A DNA stretch of 58,182 bases. Source: Planctomycetaceae bacterium. Lineage in GTDB: Bacteria > Planctomycetota > Planctomycetia > Pirellulales > Thermoguttaceae. Each line of letters starts with the position of its first letter. Position 1 is the first letter of the stretch. The position numbers were made by a program, and so were the translations under genes. Of this stretch, positions 1 through 8,167 are shown piece after piece. The stretch spans positions 1 to 58,182 of the forward strand of contig WRKP01000010.1 of the NCBI GenBank assembly GCA_009778035.1, read 5' to 3'. The notes beneath the pieces are model-generated. The model searched no databases, was not told where the DNA came from, and was given only the letters and a program-made list of their open reading frames with translations.

Positions 1-72
1 GTTTGTCGGTTTTTTGGCAACCTAAGTTGCCCCCCCCCCCCAAGTTAACATTTTTTTGCGACAATTCTGCAT
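1..72 (-). CDS. 5' end of a DUF1559 prepilin-like gene (copy A), cut by the window edge and out of frame at a G12 tract
   Basis: ATG at 72-70 on the minus strand follows a good ribosome site (AAGGAGA, reverse complement of 81-89). The first eleven codons read [11 protein letters not shown], identical to the second DUF1559 gene at 31974. A run of 12 G follows (positions 41-30). With 12 G this frame meets TAG at 24-22 after 16 codons. With 13 or 10 G it would continue as G-N-L-G-C-Q-K-T-D, which resembles the G-S-L-G-S-C-E-T-T of the second copy. The rest of the gene lies outside the window, so the DUF1559 identity is inferred from the shared 5' end. It may be a phase-off gene, a decayed copy, or a homopolymer sequencing error. 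Confidence 0.6.
30..41 (-). repeat. G12 homopolymer tract (C12 on the plus strand) in DUF1559 copy A
   Basis: Twelve consecutive C on the plus strand lie within the first dozen codons of the minus-strand gene starting at 72. The length is the same as in the tract at 32005-32016. Uninterrupted runs of this length are classic slipped-strand phase-variation sites in bacteria. Confidence 0.85.
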
Positions 73-118
73 AGTTAGGTTCTCCTTTTTGGTTTGGATG
101 AACATGTGTAATGGCGTC

Positions 119-147
119 AGTGTAGCAAGTCGGCAAGGCGGCGTCAA
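119..147 (-). promoter_or_regulatory. sigma70-type promoter of DUF1559 copy A
   Basis: On the minus strand, TTGACG (147-142), a 17 bp spacer and TACACT (124-119) precede the ATG at 72. The same hexamers and spacer length stand before the second copy (31899-31927). Most of the 5' untranslated region is also identical between the two. Confidence 0.75.
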
Positions 148-200
148 CTAGGGGGGCGGCGAGCGAGTGTGCGCAAAGAGCCGGGATTTTCCCTTCACCG

Positions 201-228
201 TTGACTAGAGAAAAAAATGGGTTACAAT
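201..228 (+). promoter_or_regulatory. sigma70-type promoter of leuD
   Basis: TTGACT (201-206), a 16 bp spacer and TACAAT (223-228) predict a transcription start near 235. The in-frame ATG at 217 lies inside this promoter, so the ATG at 277 is the better start for leuD. Confidence 0.7.
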
Positions 229-276
229 CACCGAATCCCGTTACGATCGCAATTCCAAGGTGATGGAATAAGGCTT

Positions 277-873
277 ATGCAACCGTATACCACGCACACC
301 GGCCTAGTCGCTCCGATAGACCGCTCTGATGTCGATACCGACCAAATTATTCCAAAGCAGTTTCTCAAACGAATTGAAAGGTCGGGCTTCGGACAATTCG
401 CCTTTTTCGACTGGAAATACGATGAAACCGGAGAACAACTCAAGCCCGATTTCGTTCTTAATAAACCGGAATACCAAGGAGCATCCATCTTGCTCACACG
501 GAAAAATTTCGGTTGCGGTTCCAGCCGAGAACACGCACCCTGGGCATTGCAAGATTTTGGATTTCGAGTGATCGTAGCGCCGAGTTTTGCGGACATTTTC
601 TATAACAATGCCATCAAAAACGGATTGTTGCTGATCCGTCTGTCGGAGGAGCAAATCGACGAACTTTTTCAGTTAGAATCGGCAAACAAGCCTTTACATT
701 TAACGGCCAACCTTGAAACCTGTATGATTACCGACGGCAAATCCCTGTCGTTGCCCTTTCAAATCGAGGCATTTCGTCGGCAATGTCTGATGCAGGGACT
801 CGATGATATTGGATTAACATTGCAGGCCGAAGCAAAAATTATTGAATACGAAAAAAGCCGCGGTATCGTTTAG
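277..873 (+). CDS. leuD: 3-isopropylmalate dehydratase small subunit
   Basis: LeuD pairs with LeuC to isomerise 2-isopropylmalate to 3-isopropylmalate in cytosolic leucine synthesis; the small subunit forms part of the substrate pocket. From the ATG at 277 the protein begins [20 protein letters not shown] and continues [10 protein letters not shown], the usual family N-terminus. The swivelling-domain motif [13 protein letters not shown] is near residue 80. Its length of 198 residues is normal for LeuD. No leuC is visible next to it; the upstream gene runs the opposite way. The start at 277 is supported by family length and by the promoter at 201-228. The stop codon TAG coincides with the left edge of a palindromic repeat element. 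Confidence 0.95.
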   Translation: MQPYTTHTGLVAPIDRSDVDTDQIIPKQFLKRIERSGFGQFAFFDWKYDETGEQLKPDFVLNKPEYQGASILLTRKNFGCGSSREHAPWALQDFGFRVIVAPSFADIFYNNAIKNGLLLIRLSEEQIDELFQLESANKPLHLTANLETCMITDGKSLSLPFQIEAFRRQCLMQGLDDIGLTLQAEAKIIEYEKSRGIV

Positions 874-1017
874 GGCATATTCAGAATTGGTCTGGACACA
901 CCTCCTGTCATCCCGGCGAAAGCCGGGAACCAGGGAAACAGTATGCACGCCGTTCGGCTGGATTCCGGCTTTCGCCGGAATGACGTTTTTTCCAAAGCAA
1001 AAATGAATACGCTCTAG
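870..1017. repeat. MITE-like palindromic repeat element between leuD and metK
   Basis: The core inverted repeat (907-984) opens GTCATCCCGGCGAAAGCCGG and closes CGCCGGAATGAC. Outer arms hold CATATTCAGAATTGGTCTGG on the left and CAAAAATGAATACGCTCTAG on the right. The left-end TAG is the leuD stop codon and the right end is CTAG. It is one of about ten copies in the window. The inner hairpin followed by T-rich DNA could also end transcription. Confidence 0.8.
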
Positions 1018-1037
1018 GAGAACGGCGCGTCGCTCGG

Positions 1038-1066
1038 TTGACTCTCCCCTGCGTTGATGGTATCCT
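1038..1066 (+). promoter_or_regulatory. sigma70-type promoter of metK
   Basis: TTGACT (1038-1043), a 17 bp spacer and TATCCT (1061-1066) lie 36 bp before the metK ATG. I see no SAM riboswitch; the predicted leader is only about 30 nt. Confidence 0.65.
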
Positions 1067-1101
1067 AGTCGGCATAGTATCACCCCCCCACTACAATTCC
1101 C

Positions 1102-2265
1102 ATGTCCAAAAGACTTTTTACGAGCGAAGCCGTCAGTATGGGACATCCCGATAAACTGGCCGATCAAATCTCCGACGGTGTTCTCGATGCCCTTTTTGCC
1201 GAAGACCCGATGAGCCGTGTGGCCTGCGAAACCCTCGTCAATACCGGCCTCGCCGTTATCGCCGGCGAAATTACCACCAAAGCGAAAATCGACTACCAAA
1301 CCGTTGTCCGCAACGCCATCCGAGAAGTCGGATACACCGATGATGAATGGGGGATCTGTGCCGATACCTGTGCCGTTATGGTCGCCCTTGACCGCCAAAG
1401 TCCCGACATCGCCCAAGGCGTGAATGACGATGCCAGCGGGAGACACGCCGGACAAATCGGTGCTGGCGACCAAGGGCTGATGTTCGGCTACGCCTGCCAT
1501 CACACGCCGGAATTGATGCCGCTTCCCATCGCGCTTGCTCACCGAATCACCAACCGGCTGACCGATGCCCGATTCAAAGGGGAAGTCAACTGGCTCCGGC
1601 CCGACAGTAAAAGTCAAGTAACCATCGAATTTGACGGCCTCAAACCCGTGCGAATTGATACGGTCGTCGTTTCGACGCAGCATGACCCGAGCGTTGACCA
1701 AAAAGCGATTGCCGATTATGTGATTCCGAAGATTATCGAGCCGGTATTGCCGAAAGATTTGGACACGAAAGGAATTAAGTATCATATCAATCCGACGGGC
1801 AAGTTCGTGATTGGTGGTCCGCACGGCGATTGCGGTCTGACGGGCCGGAAAATTATAGTCGATACTTACGGCGGTTGGGCATCGCACGGCGGCGGTGCAT
1901 TCAGCGGCAAAGACCCGACGAAGGTTGACCGAAGTGCGGCCTATATGGCTCGCTACATTGCAAAGAACATCGTCGCTGCCGAACTTGCGGATTCGTGTGA
2001 AATCCAGTTGGCATATGCGATTGGCGTGCCGGAGCCGGTCAGCATTTTGGTCGATACACGCGGGACGGGCAAGGTTGACGAAGAGAAATTGGCGAAAGTT
2101 ATTCGGGAGGTGTTTCCGTTGACGCCGTCGGGAATCATTGAAACGTTGGATTTGCGTCGTCCGATCTACCGCAAAACGGCTGCTGGCGGACATTTTGGCC
2201 GAAGCGATGCCGATTTTACCTGGGAAAAGACCGACAAGGCCGAAAATTTGAAAAAATTGGTTTAG
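1102..2265 (+). CDS. metK: S-adenosylmethionine synthase
   Basis: MetK makes S-adenosylmethionine from methionine and ATP as a cytosolic tetramer. The 387 residues match the family length. Visible motifs in order: GHPDK (about residue 14, ATP-site histidine), the [12 protein letters not shown] signature (about 120), [13 protein letters not shown] (about 240, phosphate loop) and [16 protein letters not shown] (about 260). The start [20 protein letters not shown] is typical. There is no Shine-Dalgarno sequence, but a good promoter is 36 bp upstream. It stands alone between two repeat elements, so it is probably monocistronic or cotranscribed only with the HIT gene that follows. Confidence 0.97.
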   Translation: MSKRLFTSEAVSMGHPDKLADQISDGVLDALFAEDPMSRVACETLVNTGLAVIAGEITTKAKIDYQTVVRNAIREVGYTDDEWGICADTCAVMVALDRQSPDIAQGVNDDASGRHAGQIGAGDQGLMFGYACHHTPELMPLPIALAHRITNRLTDARFKGEVNWLRPDSKSQVTIEFDGLKPVRIDTVVVSTQHDPSVDQKAIADYVIPKIIEPVLPKDLDTKGIKYHINPTGKFVIGGPHGDCGLTGRKIIVDTYGGWASHGGGAFSGKDPTKVDRSAAYMARYIAKNIVAAELADSCEIQLAYAIGVPEPVSILVDTRGTGKVDEEKLAKVIREVFPLTPSGIIETLDLRRPIYRKTAAGGHFGRSDADFTWEKTDKAENLKKLV

Positions 2266-2307
2266 GGGGAGGAATCTGGAGTTAAACTTGTTTGGAGTCC
2301 CCTCAAA

Positions 2308-2373
2308 ATCGCCATTCCGCACAAGCCGGAACCCAGAGGGCAGGGTGCCACGGCTTGCGTCGGAATGGCAGTT
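2308..2373. repeat. degenerate copy of the palindromic repeat core
   Basis: GCCATTCCGCACAAGCCGGA on the left and CGGCTTGCGTCGGAATGGC on the right form an imperfect inverted repeat related to the family core. The outer arms are absent. Confidence 0.55.
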
Positions 2374-2392
2374 TCCTCAATCCTTTACAACT

Positions 2393-2890
2393 ATGAACAC
2401 ACGTGATACCCTTTGGGCCCCGTGGCGGCTGGAATACGTTGCCGATGAGGATAAGCCCGACGAACAACCAGAATGTTTTCTCTGTCAGGCCGTTCTCGAC
2501 GAATCGAACGATCGCAAACGCCTCGTCGTTCGCCGTACGGATTTGACGGTTACGCTGTTGAATCGTTTCCCTTACAACAACGGACATTTGCTGGTTGCGC
2601 CTCGATGTCATTTCGGCAAGTTGGCGGAATTGACCGAGGCGGAAAAGTTGGAATTGGTACAGGAAATCGACCGCTGGACGGAAATACTGACCCGGGAAAT
2701 GTTGCCGGATGGATTTAACATTGGCCTCAATTTGGGCGCGTCGGCTGGAGCGGGCATACCGGGCCATTTGCATTGGCACATTGTTCCGCGTTGGAGCGGC
2801 GACACTAATTTTATGCCGACGATCGCATCGGCCAAGGTCATTCCGCAGGCGTTGGAGAGCCTTTGGGAGAAGTTGATCGCAAGAAGTTGA
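2393..2890 (+). CDS. HIT-family hydrolase/phosphorylase
   Basis: Histidine-triad proteins act on nucleoside phosphates. This one resembles the diadenosine-tetraphosphate phosphorylase-like branch, because it starts with DTLWAPWRLEYV and has the zinc-type CFLC pair near residue 24. The active-site triad HLHWHIVPRW is near residue 125. The ATG at 2393 (MNTRDTLWAPWR) is preferred over the upstream in-frame ATG at 2288, because the extra codons there run through a degenerate repeat and do not resemble the family. The protein is 165 residues and cytosolic. The exact substrate cannot be told from sequence. Confidence 0.85.
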   Translation: MNTRDTLWAPWRLEYVADEDKPDEQPECFLCQAVLDESNDRKRLVVRRTDLTVTLLNRFPYNNGHLLVAPRCHFGKLAELTEAEKLELVQEIDRWTEILTREMLPDGFNIGLNLGASAGAGIPGHLHWHIVPRWSGDTNFMPTIASAKVIPQALESLWEKLIARS

Positions 2891-2908
2891 TCGCCTGGCC
2901 GTAAAACT

Positions 2909-3066
2909 TTAAGGCGCATTCAGAATTGGTCAGGACGCCCCTCCGTCATCCCGGCGAAAGCCGGGAACCAGGAAAACGGTATGCACGCCGCTCGTCTAGG
3001 CTCCGGCCTGCGCCGGAATGGCGGCTTTTTGTCCAAATTTGTCCAAAGCAAAATGGAATCGCTCTA
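2909..3066. repeat. MITE-like palindromic repeat element
   Basis: The core (2945-3023) begins GTCATCCCGGCGAAAGCCGG and ends with the imperfect arm TGCGCCGGAATGGC. The left arm GGCGCATTCAGAATTGGTCA directly follows a TAA; the right arm ends CGCTCTA, which is the stop codon (TAG) of the minus-strand dehydrogenase. Confidence 0.75.
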
Positions 3067-4107
3067 ATACGTCAGCAAACACTTAATCACGCTGCCCGTC
3101 CGGCTCGCAGCCAATGCGTCATTGATCTGCTCGAACGGAAATGTGTGCGTTACAAACTCATCCGCTCGAAGTTTGCCCTGGCGAATCCAATCGCAGATCG
3201 GCTGCTGTGCCTCGCGCTCCCGAAACCGCGTCGGCCATTGGTGCACGAACAGATTAAAATTATAAGGCCCGAGACTCTTTTGCACCGGAATCGTGTCATG
3301 TGCCAACACGCCGTAAATGCAAACCGATCCCCCCAATTTGATGAGCGGCAGGGTCATATTGACGATATTTTCGTTGCCAACGGCATCAATAATCGCATCC
3401 AACGGGCCGCGAGAATCCTTCAACGCAGAAACGTCCGCCGGCAACATCACCTGACTCGCTCCCATTTCCAGGATTTTTGCGTGCCGAGCCTGATTTGGCT
3501 CGACCACGCCGATCCAATTCAACCCGAGCAATCGGGCAAACTTGACGAAACTCAATCCGACGGGGCCCGCTCCAAAGATTAAAATGTCATCGCCGGACTT
3601 CAAATTGAAATCACCGAACGCCGCCAACACTTCGCGCCAAGTACAGAGCAGTGCCGCCTCCTCAAGCGGAATGTCCTTATCGACAACCCGTTGGATTTCG
3701 CACGATTCAAACCAACCGTTTTCGTCATTGGCCGCTCCGTCTGCGACCATCGCATCGTGGTCATGGACGAGCACATATTCGCAGAATCCGCCCCAACCGC
3801 TGTAGATGTCCGGGCCGCCGCCATTCAAATTTTCGATAGTGCCGAGCATTCCGCCGATTGCGTGGTCGCCAACCTTGAAATTACGGACTTTCGAGCCGAT
3901 TTCCTCGACGATTCCGACGCCTTCGTGTCCGAGGACGAGCGGATACTTATCGACACCGGGAAAGTGTCCCTCGATGAGTTTGCGGTCGGTCGCGTTGCAT
4001 ATCGAGGCGACCTTGTTTTTGACCAAAGCCTGGTAAGGGCCCGGTTTCGGCTTGGCGACCTCGATGATTTCGACCTGGTTCGGTTTGACTGCTGCGATGG
4101 TTTTCAT
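3064..4107 (-). CDS. zinc-type medium-chain alcohol/polyol dehydrogenase
   Basis: The protein has 347 residues of the medium-chain dehydrogenase/reductase superfamily. The N-terminal catalytic domain has the zinc-ligand pattern C-N-A-T-D (about residue 37) and GHEGVG (about 60). A Rossmann fold with FGAGPVGLS is near residue 180. The four-cysteine structural zinc loop of classical alcohol dehydrogenases is absent. It is the last gene of a minus-strand operon with an FGGY sugar kinase, two small membrane proteins and a secreted lactonase-like protein. A sugar or polyol substrate, oxidised to the ketose that the kinase then phosphorylates, is likely but inferred. NAD(P) preference is not evident. 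Its stop codon lies in the end of a palindromic repeat. Confidence 0.85.
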   Translation of the reverse strand: MKTIAAVKPNQVEIIEVAKPKPGPYQALVKNKVASICNATDRKLIEGHFPGVDKYPLVLGHEGVGIVEEIGSKVRNFKVGDHAIGGMLGTIENLNGGGPDIYSGWGGFCEYVLVHDHDAMVADGAANDENGWFESCEIQRVVDKDIPLEEAALLCTWREVLAAFGDFNLKSGDDILIFGAGPVGLSFVKFARLLGLNWIGVVEPNQARHAKILEMGASQVMLPADVSALKDSRGPLDAIIDAVGNENIVNMTLPLIKLGGSVCIYGVLAHDTIPVQKSLGPYNFNLFVHQWPTRFREREAQQPICDWIRQGKLRADEFVTHTFPFEQINDALAASRTGSVIKCLLTY

Positions 4108-4198
4108 AATTTGGGGGTTCCTTTGTTTGGAGGGTTATCGGTGAACATCCCTGGCCGATGCCACGGGCTCTGTGAGCACCGGTTTTGTGGGCCTGGGT

Positions 4199-5719
4199 TC
4201 AATTTTTCGCCATATCGGCAAACAAGTCAACGAGCGAGAAATACGCCTTGTCGAATATCGGCTTCATTTTAGCATAACGTGCCTGATTTTCCCTGTTCGG
4301 CTCAATGGTCTCCTCAATGCGGATAAATCGGTTGATGACCTCAAAGTTGGGGAACAAGCCGACCCCAACACCGCCGACGACGGCCGCTCCCATCGACGTT
4401 GCCTCTTCAAGAAAATTCGGACGCTGCACCCGGACATTGTAAATATCCGCCATCATTTGCAGCCAAATGCTTGATTTCGCTCCGCCGCCAATGATCGTCA
4501 TCGTTTCCATCGGCACATGATTGCGGAAAATGTCCACGATGATCCCGAGATTATACGTAACCCCTTCCATCACACTGCGAATCATATCGGCACGCGTCGT
4601 CGCCAGCGTCAGGCCGAGAAATCCGCCGCGTGCGTCGGGATTCCAACGCGGACTCCGCTCGCCAAGCAAATACGGCAAAAAGAGCACGCCGTTCGCGCCG
4701 GGCGGGCTCTCCATTAGCAACGCATTCATAATTTCATAGACATTTTGGTTGAGTTGACCGGCACGGACGGCCTCCTCGGTGCAGATTTTCTCCTTGAGCC
4801 AATGATATGCAGCCCCGGCGGTTTGCACGGAGCCGGATGGATGCAGGTATCCCGGAACGACATGTGCCCAATTCATCGTTCGCATAAGCGGATCAACGAT
4901 CGGCTCTTTGACGGTCAGAGCGACCCAACTGCTGGAACCGAGATAATTGTAGGACGTGCCGGGTTTAATGCAGCCGACGCCGACACCGGCACAACTTCCA
5001 TCACCGCCGCCCACGCAGACGGGCGTCCCTTTTTTCAAGCCGGTTGCCATTGCTGCCTCTTCGGTGATTTCGCCGAGTACGGTCGTCGAATCAAACGCAT
5101 CGGGAAACATAGACCGTTCCACGCCGGCTGCACGAATCATCGTGTCCGACCATTGCATCGTGTTGATGTCGAAGGCGTTGGTCCCAGACGCATCGGAAAA
5201 ATCGGTCGCAAACTTCCCGGTCAGGCGAAAGTTGATGTAATCCTTCGCACAGAGGGTCATTGCGGTTTTGCGGTAGATGTCCGGTTCGTTGTTTTTGACC
5301 CACATCAATTTTTCGAGCACGTAGACTGCCGCAACACGGTGTCCGACGATTTTATAGGCGTCTTCCATCGAAATTTTGGCGAGGATGTCGGCTGCTTCTT
5401 TTTCGCTGCGTTGGTCGCAATAGAGAATGGACGGCCGGAGCGCATTGCCCTGCCGGTCAACGCAGGTACACCCCATCATCTGCCCGCTGAGAGCGACGAC
5501 GGCGATGTTTGCCGGATCAACTTTTGCGTGGGCGAGCAGGTTTTTGCTCGATTGGCAGATTGCATTCCACCAATCGGCGGGATTTTGCTCAGCCCAAGTC
5601 CGGTTGAAGTAATTCGTCGGATACGCAATGGTTTCGCTGGCGACGAGTTCGCCTTCTTCGGAAAAAAGCGTTGCTTTATTTCCAGATGTTCCTAAATCGT
5701 GTGCTAAAAGGTATTTCAT
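4199..5719 (-). CDS. FGGY-family carbohydrate kinase (xylulokinase-like)
   Basis: The protein has about 506 residues, the usual FGGY length. It begins MKYLLAHDLGTSGNKATLFS, with the phosphate-1 loop DLGTSGNK. SGQMMGCTCVD (about residue 79) matches the xylulokinase substrate region, and the C-terminal ATPase core has GGGDGSCAGVGVG and IIGGGAKSSIWLQMMAD. The ATG at 5719 has AGAGG a few bases upstream. A GTG at 5743 overlaps the previous stop as GTGA and is an alternative start. It phosphorylates a pentulose, pentitol or related sugar in the cytosol; the exact sugar is not certain. It lies between the dehydrogenase and the putative transporter subunit, so it probably acts after uptake and oxidation. 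Confidence 0.88.
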   Translation of the reverse strand: MKYLLAHDLGTSGNKATLFSEEGELVASETIAYPTNYFNRTWAEQNPADWWNAICQSSKNLLAHAKVDPANIAVVALSGQMMGCTCVDRQGNALRPSILYCDQRSEKEAADILAKISMEDAYKIVGHRVAAVYVLEKLMWVKNNEPDIYRKTAMTLCAKDYINFRLTGKFATDFSDASGTNAFDINTMQWSDTMIRAAGVERSMFPDAFDSTTVLGEITEEAAMATGLKKGTPVCVGGGDGSCAGVGVGCIKPGTSYNYLGSSSWVALTVKEPIVDPLMRTMNWAHVVPGYLHPSGSVQTAGAAYHWLKEKICTEEAVRAGQLNQNVYEIMNALLMESPPGANGVLFLPYLLGERSPRWNPDARGGFLGLTLATTRADMIRSVMEGVTYNLGIIVDIFRNHVPMETMTIIGGGAKSSIWLQMMADIYNVRVQRPNFLEEATSMGAAVVGGVGVGLFPNFEVINRFIRIEETIEPNRENQARYAKMKPIFDKAYFSLVDLFADMAKN

Positions 5720-5739
5720 GTTGGCCTCTATTTTCTTAA

Positions 5740-6471
5740 TCACAGTCTCGCTCCGGTAAATCCGATGAGTCCGACGATTGCACCGCCAGCGATGCCGCCC
5801 AAAATGACACTGAGTGCACGGGGGAATGACTCGCTAAGCAATGCCGCTCCGCCCGGAAGCGTGGGGTCAAGTTTCTTCGCACGAAGCCGTTCCAAAAACG
5901 ACATCGTAAACAGTCCGACACACACGGCAAGGCCCATATCAACCCAAGGCCCGGTGCCGTGAAATGCCTGAACGATCAGCCCGTATTGGTAAATGCCGAA
6001 ACCGGCATCATGCGGAATTCCGCCCGGGGCGATTCCGATTCCAGGCAGTTTATGGTTGATGACCCAAAAAGTCCCGACGATAACACCACCGCCGAACAGA
6101 CCGCCAGCGGCACCGTATATTTCGACGAGTTTTCCCCAGCAGATCGCGATGAAAAAGGCAACGAATGCACCGCCAAAAATCGTCGTAAAAATCGAAGCGT
6201 TACACATTCCCAGCGTCGGGTTATAAGTCCCCAGCCAAACGGCCAATGCGGAAGGTTGCTTGGCCGGGTCCGTGATAAGCGTCTCGCCGGTTTCGGTCAA
6301 AATTAACTGATTCGTAACAGTATCAAATGCAAGGCTTTGCGTTTTGGGATCCGTTGTGTCGGCAAGACAGGGAGCAGCCAAACAGACCGACAGCGTGAAA
6401 ACCACGCACAATGCAATGCCGGTTAACAATTTTGGATTTGGTAATTGGAATTTTGTCGTCATGGGTTTCAC
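5740..6471 (-). CDS. membrane protein, putative two-subunit glycerol/polyol transporter component (Lin0367/Lin0368-like), larger subunit
   Basis: The protein has 243 residues, with a leader-like first helix (about 15-37), an outer loop rich in T/E/D, then at least four hydrophobic helices. Glycine-rich stretches include GGLFGGGVIVGTFWVINHKL and GGIAGGAIVGLIGFTG. The start codon GTG overlaps the previous gene's stop as GTGA, and ATG at 6462 is an alternative. From memory, the size pair (about 240 plus 120 residues), the W-x-x-NH motif in both proteins and the location beside a kinase and dehydrogenase resemble the Listeria Lin0367/Lin0368 putative glycerol transporter subunits. I cannot verify this by search. 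It probably sits in the inner membrane and imports the operon's substrate. Confidence 0.55.
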   Translation of the reverse strand: MKPMTTKFQLPNPKLLTGIALCVVFTLSVCLAAPCLADTTDPKTQSLAFDTVTNQLILTETGETLITDPAKQPSALAVWLGTYNPTLGMCNASIFTTIFGGAFVAFFIAICWGKLVEIYGAAGGLFGGGVIVGTFWVINHKLPGIGIAPGGIPHDAGFGIYQYGLIVQAFHGTGPWVDMGLAVCVGLFTMSFLERLRAKKLDPTLPGGAALLSESFPRALSVILGGIAGGAIVGLIGFTGARL

Positions 6472-6824
6472 GTCTTGAAGTTAGGGTTATGTTGTTTGAC
6501 ATAGTATGCAGCAATGCCGCCGAGGATACCGCCGATAATGAGCAGAAAAAACGTCGGCAGGCAATCGGTAAAGTCGGCACCGAAGCGCACGATTGCCCAA
6601 GCAATCCCCGCCGAGGCGATCGGCATCCCCTGATCTATCCAGATTTTGCCGTCGGGATTGCTAAAAAGTCCAAGCCAGTGGTTCATAAACCAGCAGAGTC
6701 CGATGATAATGACAGCCGACAGCCAGCCGCCCATAATGCCGTAGGACTTCCACATTTCAGGCCAAATGCCAAAAACCAATGCGCCCGTTATCATGGCGCC
6801 GATGAACATGGGTGTGTATTTCAT
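6468..6824 (-). CDS. small membrane protein, putative transporter subunit (Lin0368-like), smaller subunit
   Basis: The protein has 118 residues from the ATG at 6824 (MKYTPMFIGAMITG); a TTG at 6836 is an alternative and neither has a clear ribosome site. Four hydrophobic segments are seen: about 5-25, 35-55, 68-85 and 92-112. The motif WFMNHWLGLF matches the WVINHKL region of the next gene, suggesting two related halves of one membrane complex. It overlaps the next gene by 4 bp, implying coupled translation. Function is inferred only from its neighbours: dehydrogenase, FGGY kinase and secreted lactonase-like protein. Confidence 0.55.
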   Translation of the reverse strand: MKYTPMFIGAMITGALVFGIWPEMWKSYGIMGGWLSAVIIIGLCWFMNHWLGLFSNPDGKIWIDQGMPIASAGIAWAIVRFGADFTDCLPTFFLLIIGGILGGIAAYYVKQHNPNFKT

Positions 6825-6873
6825 AGGGGATTTCAACCGTTAAAGGCAAAAAAATGTTCGATTCTTCGCAAGA

Positions 6874-6905
6874 ATCCGGGGGCTTGCATCCCCGGCTCCT
6901 GCGTT
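6874..6905. repeat. short GC palindrome (CCGGGGGCTTGCATCCCCGG family)
   Basis: CCGGGGG and CCCCGG arms around a short loop lie between the secreted protein and the small membrane protein. Related palindromes recur at 31855, 42353 and 47193. It could form a weak attenuating hairpin within the operon. Confidence 0.5.
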
Positions 6906-6918
6906 TGCAACTCCTGCG

Positions 6919-8007
6919 TTACTTCACCAATTCCAGCGATGTGAGTGTAAACGGTTTCGTGTGTCCCGTATTCACCTTATCCGGGCCGGTTACGAGATTA
7001 AAACAGGAAATAATCAGTCGGCCATTCCAAACAATCGGCTCGGCAGGTTGATTCAATTCGCCGTTGGCTCCGTTGGTGTCCGGCGAAATGGCAATGCGGT
7101 AGGCCCGAGAATCCGGCTTGATGACCGCCATTGCATTTTCCGAAAAGTCGGTAACATACAGGTTGCCGTTCTCATCGAAGCAGATGCCGTCCACCGTGCG
7201 GAAGTTTCGCAGGTCTTTGGCCCAAGTTTCGCTCGTCAAAACATCGCCTTTTTCGTTAAATTCGACTCGGATAATCGAGCCATCGCCGAAGTTGCCGAGA
7301 TACAACGCTCCATCCGGGCCGAATGCAAGGCCGTCAAGACCGTATTGGACTTCCTTGTTGTAGGTCAAGACCGTCAGAATCAGGCTCGGGTCGTCTTTCG
7401 TGTTGGTAACTTGCACCGTCGTGTCGAGGTAGGGATCAAACCGGTGCAGTCCGCTGACGAGCAGACCGCTTTCGTGTTCGATTTTGGTCATCATGCTGTT
7501 GGTGAGATAGAGTTTCCCGTTGTGATACCGCACACCGTTGGGGTGTTCGATTCCATCGGCAATCACCCGCATGGTAACGACGGCGTCATCACCCATTCCT
7601 TCGACTCGGCAAGCCAACAGTCGGCCTTTGAACTGTCCTTCGGGTGTTCCCATCCAGGGTTGATTGTCGGCAATGTACAGAACGCCGTCCGGGCCAAATG
7701 CCATCCCCATAGGGTTTGCCCAGCCGGTTTCTGGAATCGTCGGGACATTGAACCATTTTCGGACATTTCCCTCTTTGTCGATTTTGACGATGCAGCCGGG
7801 TTGCGATTTATCGGCGAAATTTGGGCAGGAGAGAATGAGATTCCCCTCGCTGTCGATCTCGAAGCCGTCGGGAGTGGGGCAATAATCAGGAAGAGTAATA
7901 AACAGTTTTGGTGTTTGCATCGCAGGGGCATCATCTGCTGTTGCATTGAGAGCGAGGCTGGCCGTAAAGCACACGGCAGCAACCAAAGTCAGAGCGGTTC
8001 GAATCAT
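6919..8007 (-). CDS. secreted SMP-30/gluconolactonase-like beta-propeller protein
   Basis: The 362 residues open with a Sec signal peptide (MIRTALTLVAAVCFTASLAL, cut after about residue 24). The repeated blades contain N-P-x-G-M-A-F-G-P-D-G, I-E-H-P-N-G-V-R-Y and D-G-L-A-F-G-P-D-G, followed by VDGICFDENGNLYV. These are typical of the SMP-30/gluconolactonase/LRE-like fold. A ribosome site (AAGGAG) precedes the ATG. It is first in the operon with two membrane proteins, an FGGY kinase and a dehydrogenase, so it may hydrolyse a sugar lactone or bind a sugar in the periplasm. The substrate is unknown. Confidence 0.8.
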   Translation of the reverse strand: MIRTALTLVAAVCFTASLALNATADDAPAMQTPKLFITLPDYCPTPDGFEIDSEGNLILSCPNFADKSQPGCIVKIDKEGNVRKWFNVPTIPETGWANPMGMAFGPDGVLYIADNQPWMGTPEGQFKGRLLACRVEGMGDDAVVTMRVIADGIEHPNGVRYHNGKLYLTNSMMTKIEHESGLLVSGLHRFDPYLDTTVQVTNTKDDPSLILTVLTYNKEVQYGLDGLAFGPDGALYLGNFGDGSIIRVEFNEKGDVLTSETWAKDLRNFRTVDGICFDENGNLYVTDFSENAMAVIKPDSRAYRIAISPDTNGANGELNQPAEPIVWNGRLIISCFNLVTGPDKVNTGHTKPFTLTSLELVK

Positions 8008-8058
8008 TTGTTCTCCTTTTTCGTGTTAAGTGTTGACGGGTTCGTTTAATTGCCCCGT

Positions 8059-8087
8059 AGTGTACCCCATGTCGGCGGGAAAGTCAA
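8059..8087 (-). promoter_or_regulatory. sigma70-type promoter of the sugar/polyol operon
   Basis: On the minus strand, TTGACT (8087-8082), a 17 bp spacer and TACACT (8064-8059) lie 52 bp upstream of the ATG at 8007. Confidence 0.75.
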
Positions 8088-8101
8088 CGATGTGCGTCGT
8101 C

Positions 8102-8129
8102 TTGCTTTTTTCCGGTTCTTCCCGATAAT
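8102..8129 (+). promoter_or_regulatory. possible promoter of the peptide deformylase gene
   Basis: TTGCTT (8102-8107), a 16 bp spacer and GATAAT (8124-8129). The match is moderate. Confidence 0.4.
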
Positions 8130-8167
8130 GGAACGCACTTCCATTGTGCATTCTTCATTTTGTTTTT

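Noticed and set aside
217-276. Upstream ATG of leuD at 217
   Set aside because: It lies inside the promoter hexamers, and the added residues do not match the LeuD family start.
1018-1101. SAM riboswitch upstream of metK
   Set aside because: The predicted leader is about 30 nt and shows none of the paired elements of a SAM aptamer.
870-3066. Palindromic repeats as a CRISPR array
   Set aside because: The copies are dispersed over the whole window, carry internal palindromes and vary in length. There are no regular spacers and no cas genes.
3691-4272. Plus-strand frames across the dehydrogenase and kinase genes (for example 3691-4272, 4745-5695)
   Set aside because: They are shadows of the minus-strand operon, with no motifs or start signals.
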